The notes under the pieces are model-generated. The model was given only the letters and a program-made list of their open reading frames with translations. It did not search any database and had not been told where the DNA came from. From NCBI GenBank assembly GCA_018894105.1, contig CM032129.1, positions 29,963,468-30,027,467 on the forward strand: DNA of 64,000 nt, read 5' to 3'. The stretch comes from Jacaranda mimosifolia (Eukaryota > Streptophyta > Magnoliopsida > Lamiales > Bignoniaceae). Within the stretch, counting starts at the first letter, position 1. Every line of letters begins with the position of its first letter. Positions 23,871-35,708 of this stretch are shown here, piece after piece. The translations under genes were made by a program, and so were the position numbers.

Positions 23871-24880
23871 ACTGTTATTAAAGGCGCTCACCTGGGCCGC
23901 CCCAGGCGCCCAGGCGAGCGAGGCGCCAGTCTGGCGCCTAGCCACTGCTAGGCGAGGCGCCTGCAGGAAGGCGCCCATGGGCGAGGTGCCTTGCTGCGCC
24001 TTGCCCAGACAGTGGCGGCCCGCCTTGCTGTGAGGGTCTTTTTAAAAAAAAAAAAAAATGAAAAAGGAAAATTACCCCAAAAAAAACCCTAGGCAGCGAG
24101 ATGAAAAAAGCCTTGGCCCACTTCTGTGCACGTTACCCATTGTGCCCAACCCCAACCAGCCGGTTCGCCGCCCCTTTCCGCCGGTCTAACGCCGACAGGT
24201 ACAGTTTTTGCTTTTTCTGCCTTTTTTTTTTTATCTTTTTCTTTTCTGTTTTTTGTTTTTATGTATAAAAACAAGGTTCTAACTTTTCTATCTTTATTTA
24301 ACTTATTTTAAACTAATGTTTATGCTTTTTTTTTTTCTTTCCATTTTTAATAATTATTTATGTTTATTTTTTATCCTTTTTACTGTTTTCATTTGTTTTT
24401 GTTGCTGTTTTTAAATTATTTTATTTTATTTCAGTTTTATTTATTTATTTTGCTGTTTTTTGTTATTCTTTTTTCTATTTTTGCTGTTTTTTTCATTTAT
24501 TTTGTTTTATTCATACTTTACTGTAAAATCTAATATATTATTTTACATTTACAGCTTGAAGCCATGAAGATGACGAGTTTGTATTATATTTGAGTGGGGA
24601 TGAGGATGACATATAATTATCTATTGTTAATTGACTATAGATTAGTACTTTTATGAGTTATGAATGAACTTTTATAGTGTGAATTTGGATTTTTTTTAAC
24701 ATTATTTATATGTCTATATGTTTTTTAGAATTTTCGCACTACATATATTTATATATATATATATATTTTTTTTTAAATTGTCGCCTCGTTCGCCTTTTGG
24801 TCGCCCGCCTCTCGCCTTAAAAATTGACCTCTCGCCCGCCTCGCCTCTCGCCTCTCGCCTCTCGCCTCTAATAACTATGG
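23871..24880. mobile_element. Inner GC-rich AGGCG hAT-type element
   Basis: GGTCCTACCC is present on both sides (23861-23870 and 24879-24888), so an 8-bp target duplication TCCTACCC is certain to within 2 bp. The ends read ACTGTTATTAAAGGCG on the left and ATAGTTATTAGAGGCG on the other strand at the right. Both ends are built of AGGCG/CGCCT subterminal repeats (23884-24012 and 24783-24868). This gives a GC-rich patch in AT-rich DNA. There is no transposase; the open frames at 24089-24311 are by-products. Confidence 0.85.
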
Positions 24881-24899
24881 TCCTACCCGATTGGGTAGT

Positions 24900-25068
24900 T
24901 TGGATACCCGACTTTAATTTGTATATAAATGGATATATATTATGTATAATATATATAATAATAATTTTTTATAGTTATGTTTATATATTATACATTTAAT
25001 ATATATATCTATATATATTAAATACATAAAATACTTATTATATATATACCATATATATAAATATATAT

Positions 25069-25103
<35 letters not shown>
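24900..25103. repeat. (TA)n-rich low-complexity tract
   Basis: About 200 bp of TATATA-rich sequence within the middle nested element, ending in a near-perfect (AT)n run at about 25075-25101. Open frames here are low-complexity and not genes. Confidence 0.85.
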
Positions 25104-25106
<3 letters not shown>

Positions 25107-25107
25107 G

Positions 25108-25196
25108 AGGCCAAAGTTTGGCCGCTGTTAATAGTGGCCAAACTTTAGCCTTGGCCTCTGTTAGTAGAGGACTAACAGAGGCCAATGTTCAATTTT
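25108..25196. repeat. Small hairpin, GAGGCCAAAGTTTGGCC type
   Basis: GAGGCCAAAGTTTGGCC and TGGCCAAACTTTAGCC...GGCCTC form an imperfect stem around a short loop, followed by a second GTTAGT.GAGG/ CTAACAGAGGCC arm. It is probably one end of another small MITE inserted next to the TA tract. Confidence 0.6.
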
Positions 25197-25913
25197 TGGG
25201 TTTTTTTTTTTTTTTTTTAAATTTAAATTTTTTTAAATAGTATTTAGTGTCGGATATCTGAAATGTTGGGTACTCGACAATTTCAGGTTGGTGTGGGGTA
25301 GTTAAAATTACTATCCAAAAAATCGGGTACTCAATCCGAACTACCCAATCCAAACGTCAACTCCTAAATTCATACCAATAACTGTATATTAAATTTTCAA
25401 TAAAGAATTTGTATAATTTTTATTTTTCTAGAATTAATATATATAAGTTGTATGTCAATCTTACTATTGACATGCAATATTAGTTAAGCAACAAATTAAA
25501 TTTAGAATTTGTTTTTAATTAGTAGATACAATATTTATTCCTATGATCACTTTCATTTATTAAAATTTATATTTTGAGAAAAATTCAAGACAACTAACCT
25601 AAGTCCAAGATTATTATTTCAATTTAAATATTATTAATGATCCAAAATTGCGAGACTTTGACAAAAAAGAGAAAATAAAAATAATATAAATTTATTATTA
25701 TTAATTTGAAGTTATTTTTTAATTTATTAAATTAATTGCTTAAACCCATTTTTAACCCATTTAAACCCACATTGAACCCAAACCAAATACAACCCACAAC
25801 AACCCAACCCACCTTAACCCATTTTCAAAATTTTAGAACCCAACCCAACCCAAAACCATATGGGTTGGGTTGGACCCATGGTTTACAGCCCATTTTGCCA
25901 CGCTAAATAACAT

Positions 25914-27149
25914 CATTGCCTTCATACTTATACAAAGTACGAAATTTAAATCCTAACAAACTCTTTATATATATGTGCGTGTATAAATATTTTGTTATTT
26001 ATAACCACAACTATATTATAAAATAAAGTGTTAGTTAATACTGAGTTCAGCATAACCATCTTTAAATAATTAATTTAAACTAGTAGCCAATGCATCCTTG
26101 ACGCATGCACATTCAATAAAAATAAAAACTGACATTATTCAAATGGTTTGAAAATATTTGTTATTATAGGGGGGGAAAAAATCAATCAATTAACACCAAT
26201 GCCAAACTCATTCATGCATCTCTGAAAAAAATAATATAAATGAAAATAAAATAATAGTTTAAATGGGAAAATCATACTTGCGAGAAGAAGTTGAAAAAAA
26301 TAGAAATATTTATAGCTATATATAGTCTTTATGGAATTATTATGTAGTAGTAGTGAGGGGAAGGGGAGAGAGGATAGTGGGATGGTAGTTATTTTACATA
26401 GACATGAAATTTTTTTAAAAAAAAAGAATATTTTAAGAAAGACACTTGAAAACATACCAAAAGAAGATAAATGAGGTAAAATACTCATAAATTTAATGAA
26501 ATTTAAATTCAAACATTATATCTGTAAAATATTGAGTCTTAACCATTAAGCCCAAACCTGATCAATCAATGTTAGAGAACATTATTATTTCATTTGTAAT
26601 GCTTTCTCAAGAATTTGTAATTCTTGTCGCCTTTGACCTTTCCAATTGCTTCCAATTGATATTTCTTACCCTTCCATAATGTTAACTATTTTATTTTCAA
26701 TTATTCTAATATATTTGTCCTACACTTTTAGAGAAAAAAACATTTATTGTACAAGTGCTATTATGCCATTTAATTTAGTTTAATGAAATGAAAACTAAAT
26801 TGTTATTTGCATAATAAAATTGTCTTAAATAAAGAAGACACATATTTATACTCAAATAGATCGAGTAATCAATTGAATGAGAGGCATCAACGTCATAAAT
26901 AAATGTGTGAAGTTTGAAATTTGAATAGTAATGATTTTTTTATGCGTATATGCATTTACAAACCAAAAACAAAAAATTACACGTACACAAAGACTAAATA
27001 TAAAAGTAAAATTCAAATCATGCCTTAATTTTTGCAATTTTATCTTCTCTATCTTTTAAATTCAACGTTAAATCTTCTAAGTAGAGAATTTTGCTCTTTT
27101 TAAATGATCTGTTTTAATGGTTATCACAGCTTAAGATAGATAATTTTAT
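25914..27149. other. AT-rich intergenic region
   Basis: No gene or clear element recognised on either strand; open frames are short and AT-driven. Confidence 0.5.
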
Positions 27150-27157
27150 CTAAGTAA

Positions 27158-28345
27158 TCTAACCCAAACTAGGTTTGGCCACACCACTAAATAATTTTGT
27201 GCCATGTGAAAATTTAATTTTTTAATAAAAAATGGCCAAATTTTAGTTCCCAATTAAACCATGGTTAAATCATTCTTCTTCTTTACCAAAATATCAACAC
27301 CCATTTGAGAAGAGAGAAATTTTAGGAACAATTCCAAATTGCTTGCATCAAGTCCAAATTGAAACTTTCCAATGAAGTGCTACTCACCTTGTTTCTATCA
27401 TCTTCACCATGTTATTTCAATTTATTTCATACTCTCCTCTATTTTTCTTATGAAATTTGTAAATATCAATTTCAATCCACACATATTTATGTTGCAAATA
27501 AGGTGATGTATAGAGCATAAATGGATAATTCAAAGCACAAGAAATTAAATGAGCGGAGTTTTCTTTGTACTTAATAATTTGAGGATATGAATACAAACAA
27601 TTATACAACCGTAAGCTTCACAATTGACAAGGCTTTCTTAAAACACTTGAACAGTGTCAGGTGCTATTTTGCTTATGTAAATCCACGTTTTACGCACCAC
27701 TGGATTGTATTTACTTAAGGAAATCATGAATTCTAAGAATTAAAAGTTGTTGACATTTTCATTGCATGATCAAGAACAATAGTTAACAACATTTTTTCTA
27801 CTCTAGACTAACAATAGTGCGTCTAATGTAATAAGACTTGTTCTACTCAAAGATTATCTCAAATAAATAAATAAAAATAAAATAAAATAAATAAAATAAG
27901 TGTTTTTTTCCCCCTTTCAATTGATAAATAAAAGCACAATTCAACGACATGCTTATTGGCGTTCGGTTTGTATGGAATCACAAATTGAAGGTTGAGTTTT
28001 TACGTATAATAATTGCATTCTTCAATTGTTGATTGTTGCAGTCACTAATAAAATAAGAAGTCTTTTCTACTTTTTTGAAATCTTTAATATTTTGAAAATA
28101 AGGTTATGAATTTTTATTTTTATAGACAACTCATCAATTTTTTTTTCCTTTGTAATTGGGATTGTTCCTAAAATTTCTCTTCTTTCCAAATGGGAATTGA
28201 TACTCTAGTTAAGAAGAAGAATGATTTAATTATGGTCTGATTGGAAATCAAAATTTACCATTTTTTATTAAAAAATTGATTTTCCATATGGTAAAAAATT
28301 ATTAGGTTGTGTGGCCAAACTTGGAGTGGGTTAATTGTTATAATA
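27158..28345. mobile_element. Element with about 200-bp terminal inverted repeats (MULE-like)
   Basis: 27158-27360 and the reverse complement of 28140-28345 align over about 200 bp. Shared blocks include GTTTGGCCACAC, AATTTTTTAATAAAAAATGG, AAATCATTCTTCTTCTT and GAGAAATTTTAGGAACAAT. The interior of about 780 bp has no transposase frame. Long terminal inverted repeats of this size are typical of Mutator-like non-autonomous elements. I could not find a clean 9-bp target duplication, so the exact ends are approximate. Confidence 0.65.
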
Positions 28346-28867
28346 TGAAAGTAGCTAAATGGGGACTAAATCATATTTTAGTATTTTATCAAATAATAAA
28401 AATTTTAAAAATTAAAAAGGGGTAAACCTCACAAAATCTTCAGTCGGCGTCATATGTCATAAGTATCACGTGAAATCTTTGTTAAACAGTTAAAGTATCA
28501 TAATTAGCGGCCAAATGTTGAATCTTACAAAATTAAAATTTATTATGTCTTAAATAGCTATTTGATAGGTTCGAAGAATCTAAAGTCGGATTAATATGTG
28601 GTGAATTCTTAATTAACGTAGGAGAAAGGATAATCACATGCAACAACAAATCTTGGCAGTGACCACACTCATAAATATGTGAACGCAGTAACATATGTTT
28701 TTCATTTTTTTATTTATACACACATTATTATAAAAACATTCGTTAAAATTTTAATTCTTAACCTTTCAACAATTAAGCTTTTAATGATAGCAGTGGGTGA
28801 ATGAATTAGGTTGTACTAGCTAGATAATAAAAGTAGAGACTACTTAGCATGTATCTATAAATATTTG

Positions 28868-30170
28868 GATTAGTTACCCAAATCTTTGGGTTGGCCTAAT
28901 TACAATAAGGTTCACAGGTTTCATGAAATTATAAATATCCCCTAACGCTGACGACTAACCGTTAAGTCGGATGATTTTTGCAAAATGTCTAGTTCACACT
29001 TTCCTGAATATATTAAAAGAAAAAAGAAAAATAAAAATGTACAAAGATTGAAATGATCTTGACATTAGAATATAATATTTATTTTTATTAATTAATTAAA
29101 AACTTAAGTAATGTATATAATTTTTATTTATTTATTTTGAATTAATAAAGTGTTTAAAATTTTTATTTATCTTATTTTTAATTAGACATATTCATTATTT
29201 AAATAATTTATTTATTTTAGACATGATTATTATTTTAACAATTCATTTAGTTAAATTATTTCATATATATTTATTATTTTAATATTATTAATATGTAATT
29301 CAATAAATAAATATATTTCTATTTAATATAATTAAATAAATTTAATTATGTATGTAAATTATTTTAGATATGTTTTACTACTTAATGTCTTTTTAGAATT
29401 TTAGAATTTTTTAATTAATTAATTGTTAGTATGTTGGATATAAATTTTTTGTTTTTTATTTTTATTAATAAATAAATTCAACTAGATTTAATTATGTTAT
29501 TTTAGATGTGTTTTTATTTTAATATTATAGAATATATAATTTTAAATTATGATTATATAAGATAATAGATTTTTAATTTTATTTTCAATATTTTACTTAT
29601 TTTATTTCTAAATTAATATTAAGTTCAACTTAATTTAATTAAACTATTTTACTTATAACTATTATTTTAATATTATTGATCATTATGTAATCTAAAATTC
29701 ATAAAAGCTATTTTATTTAAGAGATAAATTTAATATTTAGTTTTTTAAATTTTTACTTATTTTCTTTTTTAATTAATAAATAGTTTAATTAAACTTAATT
29801 ATATTATTTAACTTGAATTTAAAGATTATTCAATATTTATGAAATTTTATTAATAATAAAATATATTTAAATTTGTTATGAGTAATTTAAATAATATTAA
29901 AATTACACCCCTATAGTATGAAAAAATTACAAATAGGTTCAAGTGTATTTTTGTCTCAAAAAATATCCATAACAGTAACCACGAGACATTTTTGGATTTT
30001 CATGCAAAATTTTCGAAGACATCGGTATTTTTTGGATGGAAGCTAACGGACTTTCAAAATGTAAGACAGAGCAAAATATTGGGGAGTAGTTGTAATTTCA
30101 TCAAATTTTTGATTTTTTGGGTAAATAAACCAAAATTTAGGGGGGATTTGGGTAATTAACCCTAAATATT
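28868..30170. mobile_element. Decayed inverted-repeat element with very AT-rich core
   Basis: Left TAGTTACCCAAATC ... ATGAAATTATAAATATCCCCT (28872-28944) matches, on the other strand, the right end TAATTACCCAAATC ... ATGAAATTACAACTACTCCCC (30160-30075). The 1.1-kb core is almost pure A/T. No coding potential. The superfamily is not clear. Confidence 0.45.
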
Positions 30171-30309
30171 ATGGACCTTGAATACTTTGTGGATGTCATT
30201 TAATTACATATGTGTAGTGATGGGGCGTGATGTGACGTGCCACGTTACTTATATCTAACGAAGATGATTCGTTGGGTTTGCCAACGGGGAAAGTTAGTTT
30301 GTTAAACTT

Positions 30310-30310
30310 C

Positions 30311-30339
<29 letters not shown>
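30310..30339. repeat. (CA)n microsatellite
   Basis: About 14 CA units in uninterrupted order. Confidence 0.95.
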
Positions 30340-30343
<4 letters not shown>

Positions 30344-30964
30344 AAAGATAAAAATCTTATTTACTCTTTTCTCTTCTTGGATTTTTGATACGGGCAAAAC
30401 ACATAATGGACAGCATTACTCCTCTCAGGGAAGGAAATTACTAAAAAGACCATGAGAGTAAGCATTTTTAAAAAAAATTGAAGGATGATTTGAAGGACGA
30501 AATCAGATCTAGATAGTCAAAACCAAACACGTGAGAGTATCCTAACCAACGAACCTATCATAATGTGACATGTTTGTACAAATAGCTAAACTATGAACAC
30601 TCTCTCATTCAAATTCAAATGTTTATGATTATCATAACCTATTCTCTAAATTCTCATCCATGGTTCAATACAAATATGTTCATCATAAAAGTATAGAATT
30701 TATTTCTAATAGAGAAGCATGGTTTTTTAATTTATGATCATTTTAAAATAAAAATTAAATCACCTCAACATTAATAATTAAAAGCCTTAATATATTGTTA
30801 GCGACAACTTTTACATAGCCACTTAATGCAATTAATGTCAGCAATTTTCCGTCTTTTCGTACAGAGAATGTGATCCTAATTCTTGATGGAGTTGATGTGC
30901 CCAAGTACCCAACTCAAAAATGAGCCTAATTACAGCATGTAATGATAGGACTAATACATAGTTT

Positions 30965-31119
30965 GGATCTTCTATTTCATTTCTTATTTCATTGCATGGA
31001 TACATGCTAAATATATCAAACATTTTCTTATAAAAATATTTAATTTAAAATTAGATATACTTGACATATGTTCAAAAAATTGAAATAGAAGATAAAATAT
31101 AAAATGGAATAAAAGATCC
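30965..31119. mobile_element. AT-rich MITE (GGATCTTCTATTTCAT ends)
   Basis: The ends GGATCTTCTATTTCATTT and, on the other strand, GGATCTTTTATTCCATTTT are inverted repeats of a 155-bp foldback element. The core TACTTGACATATGTTCA recurs at about 36650-36680, 61225-61250 and 61968-61990, so this is a dispersed family. Confidence 0.65.
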
Positions 31120-31364
31120 CAAGTACATAATATGGCCGGAAACAAAAAACAAACCAAATTGGATAAAATAAACACACTTTAATTTAAACATTACCAAAAA
31201 AAAAACAAAAGAATCAAGAGAAGAGAAGAAAAGAAAACGGAACCAACTGCTGTTTATAATTATAGGTATTTTCGTCCCGGGTTTTCATGTTTAGGCGGAA
31301 CCTACGGTGGCCCTATACCCTAAACTATTGGCCAAGAATCGTAATGTTCGATAGAGGACCTCTC

Positions 31365-31372
31365 TATATAAA
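31365..31372 (+). promoter_or_regulatory. TATA box of the TPS-b-type gene
   Basis: TATATAAA lies 69 bp upstream of the ATG at 31441, consistent with a short 5' UTR. Confidence 0.7.
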
Positions 31373-31440
31373 CCTCGGACTCGGACTTAATCCCATCAAA
31401 TTAACTACAATTAGAACGGCATATCGTTGAGGTGTCCACA

Positions 31441-34400
31441 ATGGAAACTAAATCGCATGAACCACAATCTTCAAGCACCCAAACAAAGAAAGATTTCGTT
31501 AACGACAATGTTGAGAGCATCCCAAGACGCACAGCTGATTACAAACCAAACATATGGAGCTACGATCAACTGCTGTCTCTTAGCAGCGTATACGATGTGA
31601 GTTTCACTATTCTTTTAAATAAAACGTACAGGAAATTGGGTAAAAAGGATATTTATGAAATTGTTGTTGGATTCCCACATTGATTAAGTATATGTTCAGT
31701 AGTCTCTTTATATGGTTTCGAATAGTTCTTACTTTTTAACATAACTTTTGGGGTGAGATAGAACCAAGTATAGTATCAAGCCACCCATTCTTGATGGTTT
31801 CAAATAAGGGCCTATTTGGTTTTATTTCCATAGCCATTTTTTTCATTTTCTACTATTCCAAAAATGAAAATCATCACTTTTTAGAAATTTTCACCTAACA
31901 TCATTTTCATTTTCATTGTCAAAATACATTTTTCAATAACCTATATATCTTCTCTCTCGATTCCATTATTTCTATCTCTCTCCATTTACAACTTATTAAA
32001 ACCAACATAATTATTATATTTTCAATATTTTATCCAAATACAAACTCATTTTTGACTCATTTCCACTAACTAACTCTTCAAATTTTAGAAATAATGGAAA
32101 TGGAAATTGAAAATGGAAATAAAACCAAATAGCCCCTTATAAATGTTCATTTTTCTGTGTGCATAGGATGTGTTAGATTCCTATATCGATTTAGCATATG
32201 TGTAGTGGTATTTATAGTCTTGGATATATAATTCTTACCCTTTTGAACTAATTTTTGAAGTGAGTTGGGCTCAAAGTACATTCTTTCGTGATTGTTCCAA
32301 GATAATTTCTCATTTTGCAGGAAGCCAAGTACAGAAGAGAAACAGAGGCACTGAAAGAGGAAATGTGTACCATTTTCAATGCAGTTGAGAATCCAATACA
32401 TAAGCTAGAGTTTATAGATAGGATTAGCAAACTAGCGCTGCCCCATTATTTTGCAGAAGAAATCGGTGAAGCCATGAATGAGATCATAGCATGCATCAAG
32501 AAGAAGAGTATTAACAATTCTAACATGAAAGAGGATCCCTACGCTACTGCATTGTACTTTAGGATTCTCTGGCAGTATGGCTACTACGATCCACAAGGTG
32601 AAAAATTTTCCTTCATAATTACTATTGCAGTTGGCAAAACCCGCTCCGTTTGGTATTTCCATGCAGGCGTTTCATATGCTAATTTTATGTGTGTGTATAT
32701 ATATATTTACATACGTATCTATACTAAGAGTCCGTTTGAATTCAAATCCCAAACCTCATACATACATGTAATGTGATACTACTAAATCAAAAACCACTTG
32801 ACGAATCTAGTTAGCTCGTTAGATTTTGGTTGTTGAACAATGTGATTATTGGTATGCGAAAAAGACTTGAAATGAAGAAATGTCTACAACTAAAAAAAAA
32901 ATATACTGAGAGTTATATCAAAATTTTAGTAATTACACATATTAAGTGATAAAAAAATAAATTTTCTGGGACAATAATTTTTACAAATTAAATTATTTTT
33001 ATAATACATATGTGTTACTAATTGTTAGTAGTAAAAATAAAATTAACGTACTAGTTCCTATAATTATTAAGTCTTCATTTATATGACAAAAGATTACATA
33101 TATCATTAATAATAAATTTTATATTATTTTTCAATTTTTATCACTGATATCTTTTTTTTTTCCCTCTATAATCTCAGTACTGCTTTTGTGTCACAAGCAT
33201 TCATGACATGTTAAGTGGGGGCAAAATTGTAATTTTCATTCAAATTTGTCCACTTTGAAATTTTTTTCTTTAACAAACAATTGCTGGTATTATAAGAAAA
33301 ATATGATTATTCAAAAATATTTTATGTCGGCAAAAATTGCAACAAACAATTGCTGGTATTATAGGAAAGCCTCTTCAACTGCAAAAACATCATAGATACA
33401 CCTACTCACATATATATAAACATTACTAAGACATTCTAGGGAGGCTTAATAAATCAATTTACTACTTCCTATATTTCTGCAAATTAAACAGATGAAATTC
33501 TTCGCCTAATGGATGATAACAAGTTCACCAAAGCCACACATTCGGACGCCAAAGCCATGCTTGAAATTTTTGAAGCCTCTCATCTTGCAATGGAGGATGA
33601 ATGCCTTCTTGAAATAGCCGAAGAATTTGCTACGAAGAATTTGCGGCGTTTGAATCCTGCTGATAATGAGAATCTCAGGCATCCACTTGACAGTACCATA
33701 TATTCAGACAAGTGCCCCTTGCACTGGACCGTCGGCTGGTTCAATGTCAAGACACACATACGGTCAGAAAAAAAGCCTGGATTGTGCCGGCTGGCAAGCA
33801 TTAGCTTCAACATGGTTCAAGCCCAGCACCAGAAAGATCTGAAAGAGATTTTAAGGTAAGTAAATTATTTGTTTGAGTTCAAAAGTCATGTCTTAAGGGT
33901 TAAAAAAAGTATTTTTTTTTTTTTTTCCTTTTCATCTGGTTTGATCAGATGGTGGAGGAATCTCGGCCTTTCAGAAGTTCTAACCTTCACAAGAGATCGG
34001 GCGGTTGAAAGTTTTCTGTGGGCAGTGGGAGTGGCTTATGAGCCTCAATATGCAAGCCTTAGAAAATGGCTTACAAAAGCCATCATTTTGGTGCTAATAA
34101 TTGATGATGTCTATGATATTTATGGCTCACAGCTTGAATTAGACCAATTCAGCACTGCAGTAGAAAGGTACGTATGTATATTTGAACAATGTTTTACACT
34201 ACCGTATTCTTTAGAAAATCCCTCTGACGTTTCACTTCCAACTATTTCTAGAGATAAATTTTAATCAATCTACTTAGGATTTTTATGTTTCAATGATTTC
34301 AGGTGGGATCCGAGGGAAATTCAGCGCCTTCCGGAAGCTATAAAGAGATGCTTTTGGACATTATATGATACTGCAAATGACATCGATCGTGAAATTCAGA

Positions 34401-35708
34401 AAGAGAAGGGCTGGAACTCAGTTTTACCTCATTTAAAGAAAGTAGTATGTGCTTATTTTTCCACAATAAGATCATACATACATTTCCACCTTGCAGTCTA
34501 TTTGACGTTAGGAATAATCCTTCGAATTAGTTCAAATTGGGATTAATGGTTTGGGACTGATTTAATGTGAATGTGTCAATTAAACCAAGACATCTAAAAT
34601 TTGAAATCACAAGATATTAGTAAGATTATATTTGGGGTCCTTCAAAAAAATACTTTTGGCACTCTAGTAATGGTCCGCCTTGGACATATATACTCATAAA
34701 TACGATGGACCTTAAATGTTTATAGTAGATGTCATTTAATAAACGCATAGTGAACGATGTGGCGCAACGTGGCTCATCCATATCTTTAGTCTCTATCGAT
34801 GATGTTCCATCTAATTAACCAATGAATAATGTCTTTAGTTTCTGACGGTGATGTTCAGTCTGATTAACTAGTGGATCAGGTTAATCATGTCTCAATTAGG
34901 TTTGGTCCAATTAAAAGATGCACTTAATTACCTGGCTTAATTAATAAGGGCAAATATGTCATTTTAATTGCATTCCTTCATTATTTTTGTTCATATTACA
35001 TATATTCATTAAACATAATAGAAGATGGAATAGATGATCTAAACCATTTTTCTTTTTCTTGGGTTTTCACAACAGTGGGCAGATTTTTGTAAAGCATTGC
35101 TTGTGGAAGCAAAGTGGTACCACTCGGGCCAAAGTCCATCTCTCCAAGAATACTTGGCTAATGGGCGGGCATCATCATCAGGACCTGTGCTTTCCGTTCA
35201 TGTTCTTTTCGGCCTTGGAGAAAATATAACAGACACTATCTCCATCTTGAACAACAGTCAAGAAATCATCCACCAAATTTCCCTAATAATTCGACTCTGC
35301 AATGATCAGGGCACTTCTGAAGTACTAATTAATCATCTTTCTTCAGTTAAATATACATTAATTTTTCTGTTTTTAAATAGTTATTCACTTGTTCAAGTTT
35401 AACCAATACAGGCCGAACTGGAGAGAGGTGATGCCCCTTCTTCAATCCTATGTCACATGAGAGAAGCTAATGTTGCTGAACCAGGAGCACGGGACCATAT
35501 CAGAAACCTAATAACGTATTCATGGAAGAAAATAAACGGGCTATATATTAATAGTTCTCATCGCCAGCAGCCGTTTGTAAGATACATAATAAACATAGCC
35601 CGAGTTGCAAATTTCATTTATCAAAATGGAGATGGCTTTGGTGTTCCAGATCAAGAGACGAGGGACCAAGTCTTGTCTTGCTTGATCGAGCCCCTTCCTC
35701 TCGTTTAA
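31441..35708 (+). CDS. Terpene synthase, TPS-b type, probably cytosolic
   Basis: Seven exons: 31441-31596, 32321-32597, 33492-33855, 33949-34167, 34303-34444, 35076-35321 and 35412-35708. All borders are GT...AG and all phases agree, giving 566 residues. The seven-exon plan is standard for class I plant TPS. RRX8W (R29-R30...W39) begins the mature-type fold. The RxR motif is R281-D-R283, the Mg-binding DDxxD is DDVYD at 318-322, and the second metal motif is N462-D463...T466...E470. The C-terminus, GDGFGVPDQETRDQV, resembles TPS-b. Only 28 residues precede the RR pair and they are rich in Lys/Asp/Glu. A plastid transit peptide is therefore unlikely, although many TPS-b monoterpene synthases have one. 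The substrate (GPP or FPP) and product cannot be read from sequence. The ATG at 31441 is preferred because the upstream GTG is not a plant start. Introns contain a decayed TRIM and a MITE (intron 1). Tail AATAAA motifs lie near 35841 and 35899. Confidence 0.93.
31683..32286 (+). mobile_element. Decayed TRIM retrotransposon in TPS-b intron 1, split by a MITE
   Basis: 31705-31770 (TTTTTGGGG-like LTR end, then TAGTATCAAGCCACCC, resembling the iMet-tRNA primer site TGGTATCAGAGCC) and 32170-32286 (TGTTAGATTCCTATATCG ... TTTTGAAGTGAGTTGGGCTCAAAG) correspond to the LTR-PBS and LTR of the TRIM at 37461-37807. The short internal region is interrupted by the MITE at 31806-32138. All of it is inside intron 1, so splicing removes it. 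Confidence 0.6.
31806..32138. mobile_element. MITE with TATTTGGTTTTATTTCCAT ends in TPS-b intron 1
   Basis: The ends AGGGCCTATTTGGTTTTATT and, on the other strand, AGGGGCTATTTGGTTTTATT are near-perfect inverted repeats over about 24 bp. TA flanks both sides. It resembles Tourist-type elements, but a clean 3-bp TAA/TTA duplication in the same orientation is not visible, so the superfamily is left open. Confidence 0.8.
33273..33366 (+). repeat. Direct repeat in TPS-b intron 2
   Basis: AACAAACAATTGCTGGTATT and the next few bases occur twice, starting near 33273 and 33341, 68 bp apart. This is a small tandem duplication just upstream of exon 3. Confidence 0.85.

Larger units (their letters stand above)
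23742..25366. mobile_element. Middle hAT-like element nested in the outer one
   Basis: The left end TAGGGGTGGGCATTTCG and the right end on the other strand, TAGGAGTTGACGTTTGG, are imperfect inverted repeats. Internal CGGGTACTCAATCC-type and GGTACCCAATACTCG-type motifs face each other. The flanks ATCATACA and (after two bases) TTCATACC suggest a decayed 8-bp duplication. It contains the AGGCG element and an AT-rich stretch with a small hairpin. Confidence 0.55.
23364..25905. mobile_element. Outer hAT-like element hosting nested insertions
   Basis: The ends TAGGGATGTCAAATGGG and, on the other strand, TAGCGTGGCAAAATGGG are inverted repeats. They run into long GGGTTGGGTTGGG / CCCAACCCAACCC subterminal stretches of about 100 bp on each side. 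The flanks AATAACAA (23356-23363) and AATAACAT (25906-25913) match at 7 of 8 positions, which supports a hAT-type insertion. The 2.5-kb interior is mostly later insertions, entered separately. Confidence 0.75.

Noticed and set aside
24089..24999. Open frames on both strands
   Set aside because: They fall in the AGGCG element and the TA-rich tract and are low complexity.
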